A stretch of 64,000 nt of DNA from UBA2031 sp037189985 (GTDB taxonomy: Bacteria > Pseudomonadota > Gammaproteobacteria > Pseudomonadales > Moraxellaceae). Shown here in pieces: positions 50,724 to 58,810 of this stretch. The stretch is from NCBI GenBank assembly GCA_037189985.1, contig JBBCJX010000004.1, positions 1-64,000 on the forward strand, given 5' to 3'. A program made the position numbers and the translations under genes. How positions within the stretch are numbered: the stretch's first letter is position 1; every line of letters starts with the position of its first letter. Under the pieces are notes generated by a model. It was not told where the DNA came from. It ran no database searches and saw nothing but the letters and a program-made list of their open reading frames with translations.

Positions 50724-51401
50724 TCACTTTTCCAGTTTGAAATTGATGGGAATTATGGCCCAACCGGCAACAGCGCCCGGCCCCGTGAAGGGAGCAAACT
50801 TCCAGTCGCGCACGCCTTTCATGGCGGAGGCATCCAGTTCGGTATTACCGCTGCTGCGATTCAGCTCAATCTGCAAGACACGCCCCTCAGGACTGACCAG
50901 CACACGCAGGAAAGTCTTGCCTTGGATGCCGCGGCGGCGCAGGTGATCCGGATAGCGTGGCAAGGGGTTGTTAAGATAGGCCATGCGTACACTTTGCATG
51001 GGCACAGCAGGAGGTGCCGGTGGCGCAGGCGGAGACGGCGGAGCGGGTGGTGCCGGCGGCTGATCGATGACGGGCTGTTCCGTCACCACCTCTTCCACCG
51101 GATCAGGCGGAATGACAGGTGCTGTAGGGGCGGCCTCGACCTGACGGGTCGTGGCAATGATGGGAGGCTTTTCAACCTTGGGGATGGGTGGCGGTGGCGG
51201 CGCAGGTGGTTGCTCAGGCGCGGGAATCATCATCACCATCATCGCCTGGTCCGGTGCCGGCTGAGGAATCCCCGGCCCAAAACCGAACAGCAACCAGGCA
51301 ATCAGTCCGACATGCAATGCCACAACAGCCACACCTACACCACCCCGCAAACGGACGCCTCCCGGCTCTTGCGTGGCATAGGTCTGAACCATCATCTGCA
51401 T
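50724..51401 (-). CDS. tonB: Energy transducer TonB
   Basis: TonB of 225 residues. The N-terminal anchor helix is GVGVAVVALHVGLIAWLLFGFG with the conserved His (ALHVG). A long Pro-rich periplasmic linker (about 60-140) includes PPAPPAPPSPPAPPAPPAVP. The C-terminal domain has NPLPRYPDHLRRRGIQGKTFLRVLVSPEGRV (core YPDHLRRRGIQG) and DWKFAPFTGP. It carries energy to outer-membrane receptors. The ATG at 51401 with GGGAG upstream is preferred over a TTG five codons earlier. A Fur-like site precedes it. Confidence 0.94.
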   Translation of the reverse strand: MQMMVQTYATQEPGGVRLRGGVGVAVVALHVGLIAWLLFGFGPGIPQPAPDQAMMVMMIPAPEQPPAPPPPPIPKVEKPPIIATTRQVEAAPTAPVIPPDPVEEVVTEQPVIDQPPAPPAPPSPPAPPAPPAVPMQSVRMAYLNNPLPRYPDHLRRRGIQGKTFLRVLVSPEGRVLQIELNRSSGNTELDASAMKGVRDWKFAPFTGPGAVAGWAIIPINFKLEK

Positions 51402-51428
51402 GGACTGCTCTCCCAAAGAGGGCGCAAA

Positions 51429-51443
51429 TGATAATTATTTTTA
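51429..51443 (-). promoter_or_regulatory. Fur-box-like site upstream of tonB
   Basis: TGATAATTATTTTTA matches the 7-1-7 Fur pattern TGATAATnATTATCA at 12 of 14 positions. It lies 28 bp upstream of the tonB ATG in an AT-rich island, overlapping a plausible -10 region. Iron regulation of TonB systems is well known, which raises the likelihood. Confidence 0.6.
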
Positions 51444-51587
51444 TTTGTGGCCTCAAGAAAAAACTGATGGGCCTTGACGTCGTGGTTCGGCCACCAAACG
51501 CGACTGACAGGGACAAGAGCCAAGGCAGCGGGCCGCCTTTGTATGAAGCCTGGGCAGGTAGGTTCAGGGGGAAAACCAGAGAGGGGA

Positions 51588-51696
51588 GGCCCCCCTGCCA
51601 GCCCGACCCCGGCACACGCATCACAACTACCGTTGCTTCCTTCCGGACCTGGCGGGATTTGCTGCTTAGCATTGCGGGGGAACCGGCAGGGTTGCC
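51588..51696 (-). ncRNA. ffs: 4.5S RNA, signal recognition particle RNA (small bacterial type)
   Basis: Read on the minus strand, the apical part is CAGGTCCGGAAGGAAGCA, the invariant SRP domain IV with its GGAA tetraloop and Ffh-binding internal loops. A long imperfect stem closes with CCCTGCC near the 5' end and GGCAGGG near the 3' end, and GATGCGTGTGCCGGG matches the E. coli 4.5S RNA 3' strand closely. Length is about 109 nt; the ends are set by pairing and may be a few bases off. It partners Ffh in co-translational targeting of membrane proteins. Confidence 0.95.
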
Positions 51697-51727
51697 ACAA
51701 AGTCCGCCCTGACCAGGGCGGGCGCGC

Positions 51728-51755
51728 AGTATAAGGCCTGCCCGGCAAAAGCCAA
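51728..51755 (-). promoter_or_regulatory. Promoter of ffs with GC-rich discriminator
   Basis: On the minus strand TTGGCT (-35, 51750-51755) and TATACT (-10, 51728-51733) are 16 bp apart. The -10 box is followed directly by GCGCGCCC, a GC-rich discriminator of the kind that makes stable-RNA promoters subject to stringent control. Between the expected start site and the RNA lies a hairpin of CCGCCCTG and CAGGGCGG. Confidence 0.7.
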
Positions 51756-51915
51756 ATCCTTCATGATGCTTTAACAAGAAACCGGAACTGCTGAGCAGAC
51801 TTTTTCAAATAGCCGGATACGATAAAACTGCTACAAAGTCCTGACAAAAACTCCCTACGGGCTGTCACACACGGCTGGGAGACTGGCTCATCACTCATGG
51901 ATGAAGGAGTAAATC

Positions 51916-52485
51916 ATGGCCTCCTCGCCCCCTGTCTTTGTGGACAGGCTGCCATCACCGCTGGGGACGCTGCTGCTGGCCCATGGTGGCGGGCAGCTTT
52001 GCGCCCTGGATTTTCAGGAATACGACTCCCGCTTCCGCCAGCACCTTGCCCGCCGCTTTGGCCATATTCCCATGGAGCAGCGCCGCCTGCCTGACGCCAT
52101 AAACCATGCCCTGCAAGACTATCTGGCCGGTGATGCCCGCGCCTTGAAGCACATTCCGGTACATGCCTCCGGCACCCGCTTCCAGCAACAGGTCTGGCAG
52201 GCGTTACGTGACATTCCTCCCGGCAAGACTTGGAGCTATGCCGATCTTGCCCGCGCCATCGGCCAACCTACCGCAATCCGCGCCGTGGGCATGGCCAATG
52301 CCCGTAATCCGGTGGCCATTGTCGTCCCCTGCCATCGCGTCATCGGCAGCGACGGATCACTCACAGGCTATGCCGGCGGGATGGAACGCAAGCGCTGGCT
52401 GCTCCAGCACGAAGGCGCACCTTTCAACGCCAGGCGAACACCCTCCATTGACCAGCCCCAGACATTGCCGCTGTTCAGCCTCTGA
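51916..52485 (+). CDS. ogt: Methylated-DNA-[protein]-cysteine S-methyltransferase
   Basis: DNA repair protein of 189 residues that removes methyl groups from O6-methylguanine. The C-terminal domain has FQQQVWQALRDIPPGKTWSYADLA, the Arg finger in TAIRAVGMANARNP (Arg122) and the acceptor Cys139 in VVPCHRVIGS. A ribonuclease-H-like N-terminal domain precedes it. No Ada-type N-terminal domain, so Ogt is the better name. AAGGAG lies 7 nt upstream of the ATG. The C-terminal tail (RRTPSIDQPQTLPLFSL) extends about 15 residues beyond the usual end. Confidence 0.94.
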   Translation: MASSPPVFVDRLPSPLGTLLLAHGGGQLCALDFQEYDSRFRQHLARRFGHIPMEQRRLPDAINHALQDYLAGDARALKHIPVHASGTRFQQQVWQALRDIPPGKTWSYADLARAIGQPTAIRAVGMANARNPVAIVVPCHRVIGSDGSLTGYAGGMERKRWLLQHEGAPFNARRTPSIDQPQTLPLFSL

Positions 52486-52605
52486 CCATCTGCTGTCTTT
52501 GCCCACGGATGACTCTGCACTCCCCCCTCATCATCCATAGCCACAAGATGCACCGTCACGTGCAGTGAGCCCTAACCCCCTGCAACAGAAAGCCTTTTTC
52601 CGGCT

Positions 52606-52662
52606 TTGCCTTTGCAGGGCAGTCGTATATCATGCGCGCCTCGCGACGGCAGCCCGTCGCGA
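52606..52662 (+). promoter_or_regulatory. Promoter and leader hairpin of tRNA-Ser
   Basis: TTGCCT (-35, 52606-52611) and TATCAT (-10, 52628-52633) are 16 bp apart, followed by GCGCGCC. A perfect hairpin with 9-bp arms TCGCGACGG and CCGTCGCGA and a CAGC loop spans 52641-52662, just before the tRNA. The layout copies that of the ffs promoter. Confidence 0.65.
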
Positions 52663-52668
52663 CTCTCT

Positions 52669-52759
52669 GGTGAGGTGGCCGAGCGGTTGAAGGCGCACGC
52701 CTGGAAAGTGTGTGTACGTTAATAGCGTACCGAGGGTTCGAATCCCTCCCTCACCGCCA
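52669..52759 (+). tRNA. tRNA-Ser (anticodon GGA)
   Basis: A type II tRNA of 91 nt including the encoded CCA. The acceptor stem is GGTGAGG with CCTCACC, discriminator G. The D arm is GGCCGAGCGGTTGAAGGC, the anticodon stem CACGC/GTGTG holds loop CTGGAAA, a long variable arm TGTACGTTAATAGCGTACC follows, and the T arm contains GGTTCGAATCC. The long variable arm is diagnostic for serine. It decodes UCC and UCU. Confidence 0.97.
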
Positions 52760-52807
52760 GACAGAAACAAAACGGCCCGCCTTGTGCGGGCCGTTTTGTT
52801 TCTGTCT
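52759..52807 (+). terminator. Very long perfect terminator hairpin after tRNA-Ser
   Basis: Two perfectly complementary 22-nt arms with a 5-nt CTTGT loop; the GC part is ACGGCCCGC. The left arm begins at the last base of the tRNA CCA end. The right arm carries TTTTGTTT. It is an efficient intrinsic terminator and unusually long for one. Confidence 0.88.
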
Positions 52808-52969
52808 GCTTGCCACCCCGCAGGGCGGGTGTAAGATGCGCCCACTTTACTGGTCTTGCGCCACGCCCCTCTGTCCTGAACCCCTTTCCCCGCCCTGACT
52901 GCAGGCACTCCCCACCGGGAGTCCGGGAAGGTTTTTTTGGCCAGACGGGCAAGCAGCGGGGATACCCAT

Positions 52970-54862
52970 ATGCAAGCGACCGAACACCACGGTCATCAGT
53001 CCTCCACTTCCCTGCTGACGCTGGGTGCGCTGGGGGTGGTCTTTGGCGACATCGGCACCAGCCCGCTCTACGCCCTCAAGGAATGCTTCAATCCCCGCCA
53101 CGGCATTCCGCTCACGCATGACAACGTGCTGGGCATTCTTTCCCTAATTTTCTGGGCCATCACGATTGTGGTGTCGCTCAAGTACCTGCTGTTCATCATG
53201 CGCGCCGACAACAACGGTGAAGGCGGCATCATGGCGCTGCTGGCCCTGACCTTGCGCAACGAGCAGCGCCATCCCCGCCGGCGCCTCATGCTGATCGTGA
53301 TCGGGCTTTTCGGTGCGGCCCTTTTCTTTGGTGACGGCATCATCACACCCGCGATCTCGGTGCTTTCCGCCGTCGAGGGTCTGCAGGTTGCCACACCGGT
53401 GCTTACTCCTTTTGTAGTGCCAATCACCATCGCCGTACTCATTGCACTGTTCATGATGCAGCGTAAAGGCACCGGGTCCATGGGGACGCTTTTCGGCCCG
53501 ATCATGTTTGTGTGGTTCAGCACACTGGCCATACTGGGCATCATCCAGATCAGCGAATACCCGCATGTGCTTCAGGCTGCCAACCCGATCTGGGCATGGC
53601 GCTTCATGAGCGAGCACCAGATGCTGGCGTTCATTGCGCTGGGAGCCGTCGTACTGACCATTACCGGCGGTGAAGCGCTTTATACCGACATGGGGCATTT
53701 CGGCCGCAAACCCATACGCTTGGCCTGGTTCTACATGGTGTTCCCGGCACTACTGCTGAATTACGGCGGCCAGGGCGCCCTGCTGCTGAACAATCCAGAA
53801 GCCGTGTCCAACCCCTTTTACATGCTGGTGCCGGAATGGGGGCTGTACCCGCTGGTGATACTGGCGACTCTGGCCGCTGTGATTGCTTCACAGGCCGTCA
53901 TTTCCGGTGTGTTCTCCATTACACGGCAGGCCGTACAGCTTGGCTATCTGCCCCGCTTCGACATCCAGCACACTTCGACACGGGAAATAGGCCAGATTTA
54001 CATTCCCGCCATGAATTGGGGCCTGCTGGCCGCCATTCTGATATTGGTCGTGGCTTTCCGGTCCTCCGGCAACCTCGCCGGCGCTTACGGCTTCTCCGTC
54101 ACCCTGACCATGATCTGCGACGTCATCCTTGCTGCGGTCGTGGCAAGAACCCTGTGGAAGTGGAATCCGCTGGCCATTGGCCTGCTGGTGTTGCCCTTAC
54201 TGGCTGTCGACATTGCCTTCTTCAGTGCCGCCTCCCTCAAACTGCTTCAGGGTGGCTGGGTACCCTTGCTGATCGGCGTCAGCCTGTTTACGGTGATGGC
54301 GACATGGAAACGGGGTCGTGAACTTCTGTTCCAGCGTCTCTCCAATGAGACCATGCCCCTGGGTCTCTTCATCAACTCAATAGGCGGAACCAGCTCTTCG
54401 GTGCAGACAGTGCCGGGAACGGCTGTCTTCATGACCGGCAGTCACCAGTACGTGCCACATGCCATGCTGCACAACATGAAGCACAACAAGATCCTTCATG
54501 AGCGCAATGTGCTTCTCACCCTCATCACGAAAGACATCCCGTTTGTAGCCGATGAAGACCGCCTGGAAATCAAGGAAGTCGCGCACAACTTCTTCCTAAT
54601 CACCGGCTACTATGGCTTCAAGGAGCAGCCGGATGTTCCTGCGCTGCTGGGCTCATGTGATGCACACAACATGGCCTTCGACATGATGGACACCAGCTTC
54701 TTCCTGTCACGCGAACGCATTATTGCCAGCGTGGCACCGGGAATGTCGCCCTGGCGCGAGAAGCTGTTTGTAGCCATGTCCAGAAATGCCGCGGCCGCCA
54801 CCGACTTTTTCCAGATTCCGACAAACCGCGTCGTGGAGCTGGGTACACAGGTAGAGCTTTAA
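52970..54862 (+). CDS. kup: Low-affinity potassium transporter Kup
   Basis: KUP/HAK family K+:H+ symporter of 630 residues (E. coli Kup is 622). The family signature GALGVVFGDIGTSPLYALKECF is near residue 20, followed by ADNNGEGGIMALLAL and GGEALYTDMGHFG. About 12 helices fill residues 20-430, then a cytoplasmic C-terminal domain (VPGTAVFMTGSHQYVPHAMLHNMKHNK, core GTAVFMTG). The ATG at 52970 with GGGGA upstream is chosen over an in-frame start 11 codons earlier. It stands alone behind the tRNA terminator. Confidence 0.95.
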   Translation: MQATEHHGHQSSTSLLTLGALGVVFGDIGTSPLYALKECFNPRHGIPLTHDNVLGILSLIFWAITIVVSLKYLLFIMRADNNGEGGIMALLALTLRNEQRHPRRRLMLIVIGLFGAALFFGDGIITPAISVLSAVEGLQVATPVLTPFVVPITIAVLIALFMMQRKGTGSMGTLFGPIMFVWFSTLAILGIIQISEYPHVLQAANPIWAWRFMSEHQMLAFIALGAVVLTITGGEALYTDMGHFGRKPIRLAWFYMVFPALLLNYGGQGALLLNNPEAVSNPFYMLVPEWGLYPLVILATLAAVIASQAVISGVFSITRQAVQLGYLPRFDIQHTSTREIGQIYIPAMNWGLLAAILILVVAFRSSGNLAGAYGFSVTLTMICDVILAAVVARTLWKWNPLAIGLLVLPLLAVDIAFFSAASLKLLQGGWVPLLIGVSLFTVMATWKRGRELLFQRLSNETMPLGLFINSIGGTSSSVQTVPGTAVFMTGSHQYVPHAMLHNMKHNKILHERNVLLTLITKDIPFVADEDRLEIKEVAHNFFLITGYYGFKEQPDVPALLGSCDAHNMAFDMMDTSFFLSRERIIASVAPGMSPWREKLFVAMSRNAAAATDFFQIPTNRVVELGTQVEL

Positions 54863-54998
54863 ACCTTCCGCCAAACGCAGCACACCCACCATCAGCCATA
54901 TCGTGACAGCCGGTCTTTCTGGCCGGCAGATAATGTCAGACTGGCAGATACTCGCTGCTAGACTCAGCCTGCTATCGCCCGCAGAAGGATCCCTGCCA

Positions 54999-57329
54999 AT
55001 GCTTCATACCGCATCCATGGTCCGATATTTCTTCAGCCTGGTCCTGTTGTTGCCTCTGGCCTCTGCACTGCACGCAGAATCTCCCGTTTCCTACCGCAAA
55101 AGCATCCAGCCTATTTTCGAGAGCAAATGCGTGGCATGTCATGCCTGCAACGATGCTCCCTGCCAACTCAATCTCGGGAGCGCTGAGGGTAGCCTGCGAG
55201 GCGCGACCAAGATCAAGGTCTATGACGGTACCCGCACCAAGCCCCAGACACCCACACGCCTGTTCATGGATGCGGAAAGCACCGAAGGCTGGCAAAAGCT
55301 GGGGTTCTCATCCGTACTTGGCGACAAGGAACACAGTGCAGACGTTTCGCTATTGGCCCGCATGATTGAGCTGGGACGCCAGCAGTCCCTTGTACCTCAC
55401 AGCCGCCTTCCCAACGATATTCCCATCGGCACCGACAGCACCCATCAATGCCCGACCAATGATGACGAGCTGGCAAAATTTTCCCGCAAATATCCCCATC
55501 GGGGCATGCCCTTGGGCGTCACGGGCCTGGATGAGAAAGAATACGAAACCATCCGTGCCTGGCTCAGCCAGGGAGCACCAATGGATAGCGAGCCCCTGCA
55601 ATTCACGGCAGAGGAAGAGAAGCATGTTGCCGCATGGGAAGCACTGCTCAACCAGCGAGGCAACCGGGAGCAACTTGTTGCACGTTGGCTCTACGAGCAT
55701 CTTTTCCTGGCACATCTCCACTTTGAAGAACTGCCCGGAAACCGTTTTTTCGAGCTAGTACGCTCACGCACTCCCAGTGGAAAACCACTGTCAGTGATTG
55801 CCACCCCCCAACCCAACGATCCGCCCAACGGCCCCGTGTATTACCGGCTTCGCCCCGTGCAGGGAGCCATCGTACACAAGACGCATATCACCTATCCGCT
55901 CAGCGCAAAGAAGCTGGAACATGTCAGACAGCTTTTCTTCGGGAGCAACTGGAATGTCCAGAAATTGCCCGGGTATGAAGTTGCAGACCGGGCAAACCCC
56001 TTCATCACCTTCTCTGCCATTCCTGCCCGGGCCCGTTACCAGTTCATGCTGGATAATGCCGAATATTTTGTACGCACCTTCATTCGTGGCCCGGTGTGCC
56101 GCGGAAATATTGCGACCGATGTCATCCGCGATCATTTCTGGGTGGCATTCCAGTCACCTGCCAGTGACATCTACATCAGCAATGCCGGACACCGCCAGCA
56201 ATCGGACCCACTCCTTGGCGTACCTGGCCAGAAAGACGGCATGCTTGATCTTTTCCCGCAATGGATGCGCTATACCAAATTGCGCAATGACTACAGCAAA
56301 CTCCGGAGCAAAGACTACGCAAGGCTTGAGCCCAAAGGGGCCAATTTTGCCGACATATGGAATGGTGATGGTCATAACGACAATGCGCTGCTGACCATTT
56401 TCAGGCACCACGACAGCTCATCCGTCCGCAAGGGTTATATCGGTGCCATTCCCCAGACTATCTGGTGGATGGACTATCCCCTCTTCGAGCGCACCTATTA
56501 CGGGCTGGTCGTCAATTTCAATGTCTATGACACGGTTTCACACCAGGCGCAGACGCGGCTTTATTTCGACTTGATACGGCACGGTGCCGAAACCAACTTC
56601 CTGAGGCTGATGCCACCTGCTTCACGGCAGCCCTACATGGACGACTGGTACCAGAAGAGTGGCAAACTCAAGATGTGGCTGTATTACCCCAGCCTGGACA
56701 ATGAACAACCCACCGCGATCAGCTATGACAGCAAAGAACCGCTGCAAGAGCTTGCCCGGAGCCTGCTGCAGAAATTCCAGCCCATCAATGCACGCCCCGA
56801 CCCCATGAACCGCTGCAGCATGAGCAGTGACGACTGTCACCGGAGCAATGTTGCTCCTTGGATACGCCAGTCCGACCTAGCACTGAGCCGGCTGACAGCC
56901 AGGCCCGCTCGCCAGCTTCCTGTCATCAATTTCCTGCCGGAAAGCGTTGTCTTGCGTGTACACAACAGCAATGGCCAACGCGAGATTTACACCATGCTGC
57001 GCAACCGTGCGCACAGCAATGTGGCTTACATGGCAGCTGAAACCCTGCGCTACCAGCCCGAGAAAGACACGCTGACCATTTACCCCGGCATCATAACGAG
57101 CTATCCCAACTTCTCGTTCAACATTGCTGCCAGTGAAATCAAGGATTTTTCAGAGTCCATGCAAGCCGCCAGCAGCAAGGCCGGCTTCGACAAAATCGTG
57201 GAGCGTTGGGGAGTACGAAGAACACATCCCGAGTTCTGGAGGTTTTTCCATGACTTCAGCGCACACATACTGGAAACAGAGCCGGTGGAAGCAGCCATTC
57301 TGGACATGAACCGCTACGAAAACCTCTAA
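54999..57329 (+). CDS. cti: Fatty acid cis/trans isomerase
   Basis: Periplasmic heme enzyme of 776 residues that converts cis to trans unsaturated fatty acids in membrane phospholipids, a fast response to solvents and heat. A signal peptide ends near residue 26 (SLVLLLPLASALHA). The c-type heme motif CVACH lies at 44-48 within KCVACHACNDAPCQLNLGS, typical of the Cti family. Length agrees with Pseudomonas Cti (about 760). AGAAGGA precedes the ATG at 54999; ATG 55017 has no binding site. It fits the hydrocarbon- and lipid-related context of the window. Confidence 0.93.
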   Translation: MLHTASMVRYFFSLVLLLPLASALHAESPVSYRKSIQPIFESKCVACHACNDAPCQLNLGSAEGSLRGATKIKVYDGTRTKPQTPTRLFMDAESTEGWQKLGFSSVLGDKEHSADVSLLARMIELGRQQSLVPHSRLPNDIPIGTDSTHQCPTNDDELAKFSRKYPHRGMPLGVTGLDEKEYETIRAWLSQGAPMDSEPLQFTAEEEKHVAAWEALLNQRGNREQLVARWLYEHLFLAHLHFEELPGNRFFELVRSRTPSGKPLSVIATPQPNDPPNGPVYYRLRPVQGAIVHKTHITYPLSAKKLEHVRQLFFGSNWNVQKLPGYEVADRANPFITFSAIPARARYQFMLDNAEYFVRTFIRGPVCRGNIATDVIRDHFWVAFQSPASDIYISNAGHRQQSDPLLGVPGQKDGMLDLFPQWMRYTKLRNDYSKLRSKDYARLEPKGANFADIWNGDGHNDNALLTIFRHHDSSSVRKGYIGAIPQTIWWMDYPLFERTYYGLVVNFNVYDTVSHQAQTRLYFDLIRHGAETNFLRLMPPASRQPYMDDWYQKSGKLKMWLYYPSLDNEQPTAISYDSKEPLQELARSLLQKFQPINARPDPMNRCSMSSDDCHRSNVAPWIRQSDLALSRLTARPARQLPVINFLPESVVLRVHNSNGQREIYTMLRNRAHSNVAYMAAETLRYQPEKDTLTIYPGIITSYPNFSFNIAASEIKDFSESMQAASSKAGFDKIVERWGVRRTHPEFWRFFHDFSAHILETEPVEAAILDMNRYENL

Positions 57330-57339
57330 AACCTCATCC

Positions 57340-57365
57340 AAGCCACGACCAGAGAGTCGTGGCTT
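57340..57365 (+). terminator. Probable intrinsic terminator of cti
   Basis: Perfect 10-bp arms AAGCCACGAC and GTCGTGGCTT with a 6-nt loop, 11 bp after the cti stop, followed by TCCTC rather than a strong T-tract. Confidence 0.65.
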
Positions 57366-57459
57366 TCCTCAAAACACGATACCTTGTGTTGTGACCAACC
57401 CTTTGATCAAAGATACTTCAGGCATGCCTTAAAACAATAAAAAAAGAGGCCAGATAGCC

Positions 57460-58704
57460 ATGCCTGTAACAGCTTACGCATCACCAATCATGCGCACACT
57501 GCTTTTGTCCACTCTGCTGGTCATCGCATCCTGCGGCAACGACAAAAAACCTGCCGACAAAGACTCAACAACGCCTGATTACTGGCCGACAACAGAATGG
57601 CGAACAGCAACACCAGAGTCGCATGGGTTCCCTGCAGGTGCACTGGCATCTCTGGAAACTGATGCCGCTAATGACCTTCCTTTCCACACCAGCCTTCTCG
57701 TCATCAAAGATGGGTATCTGATACACGAAAGCTATCATGACACCGATAGCGAGACCGGAAATGATGAAAATACGCCTCACAATGTCTGGTCCATCACAAA
57801 AAGTGTGACCTCCATGATTCTGGGGCGAGCATGGACCAAGGGTGACATAGACAATCTTGATGTTCGTGCCGGAGACATCTTCCCTGACACAATAATTACT
57901 GGCTTACCTTCAGAGGATTCTCGCCGAGACATTACGCTCAGGCATGCCTTGCAAATGCGATCCGGACTGGCCTGGAATGAGAACTCATGGTTGCTTAAAG
58001 AAGAAAAAGGGAAAGATCCTTTATTAAACTCGCTCACTAACCCACAGTGCGCCATTGCAGCTGACATGCTTCTCTGCTCCATTCTGCAACAGCAAATCGC
58101 CTACGAACCAGGCTCTGTCTGGAATTACAACACCTATGACAGTTATCTGATTTCAGTTTTTTTCAAGGAAATAACCCATCAGCAACTCAGCAATTACGCC
58201 AACGACAACATCTTCACGCCACTTGGTATCGATACAGCCAGTATCTCTTGGCCAATACTTTCTCCAATCTTCAACTACACATTCGGCGGTGGCTTACTAA
58301 ATGTCCGTAGCCGTGACCTTGCCAAGCTGGGAATGCTTATGCTCTACGAAGGTCGATGGGATGACCAACAACTGATATCGAAAGAGTGGCTGGATATGTC
58401 CCTGGCGCCCCAAGGCAATGGCTTTATGGCCAAGTTCGGTGAAGACGAAGAGCCCGTCCCTGCAGATGATCTCGAAACCCAGGATATTCGTTACGGCATG
58501 CAGTGGTGGCGCAAGACGGGACCCGGCATGAATGGTCTTGATGCCATTACAGCTCGAGGACTTGGCGGCCAGCAGATGCATATTTTCAAAGAAAAGGGGT
58601 TGATTGTACTGATCACCTGCGATAGCCAAGAGCTGGAGGGACAGGACAGATCAACAGCCATCAACAACTTCGTGCGCGATAAAATCGAGAGCTTGGTCAA
58701 CTAA
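57460..58704 (+). CDS. Serine hydrolase lipoprotein (class C beta-lactamase / NylB-like)
   Basis: Protein of 414 residues with a lipoprotein signal ending LLVIASC (Cys25), followed by a charged linker. The catalytic SxxK is SITK at 111-114. The second motif usually YxN or YxS reads Y-N-T in VWNYNTYDSYL, and a GLGGQQMHIF near the C-terminus stands for the third motif. The pattern resembles 6-aminohexanoate-dimer hydrolase and esterase EstB relatives more than antibiotic-degrading enzymes. AGAGG lies about 10 nt upstream of the first ATG. Its base composition is more AT-rich than its neighbours, a hint of transfer. Confidence 0.85.
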   Translation: MPVTAYASPIMRTLLLSTLLVIASCGNDKKPADKDSTTPDYWPTTEWRTATPESHGFPAGALASLETDAANDLPFHTSLLVIKDGYLIHESYHDTDSETGNDENTPHNVWSITKSVTSMILGRAWTKGDIDNLDVRAGDIFPDTIITGLPSEDSRRDITLRHALQMRSGLAWNENSWLLKEEKGKDPLLNSLTNPQCAIAADMLLCSILQQQIAYEPGSVWNYNTYDSYLISVFFKEITHQQLSNYANDNIFTPLGIDTASISWPILSPIFNYTFGGGLLNVRSRDLAKLGMLMLYEGRWDDQQLISKEWLDMSLAPQGNGFMAKFGEDEEPVPADDLETQDIRYGMQWWRKTGPGMNGLDAITARGLGGQQMHIFKEKGLIVLITCDSQELEGQDRSTAINNFVRDKIESLVN

Positions 58705-58745
58705 GGAAAAACAACCGCATTATATTTCTCTCGACTTCCAAGCAA

Positions 58746-58776
58746 AAAAAACCGCGGCTTATGGCCGCGGTTTTTT
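58746..58776. terminator. Bidirectional terminator
   Basis: Arms AAAAAACCGCGGC (13 bp) with a 5-nt loop TTATG lie between the convergent serine hydrolase gene and fadA, with A and T tracts on both sides. Confidence 0.88.
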
Positions 58777-58810
58777 CTTTTCTGCTTGCTCCGGATCGAA
58801 GCGCCGCAGA

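Noticed and set aside
51214..51777. Open frames on both strands between tonB and ogt
   Set aside because: They run through the SRP RNA gene and its promoter. The conserved RNA structure explains the sequence.
52669..52969. Integration site (attB) at the tRNA-Ser 3' end
   Set aside because: No integrase gene and no repeated copy of the tRNA 3' end were found downstream; the following gene is kup.
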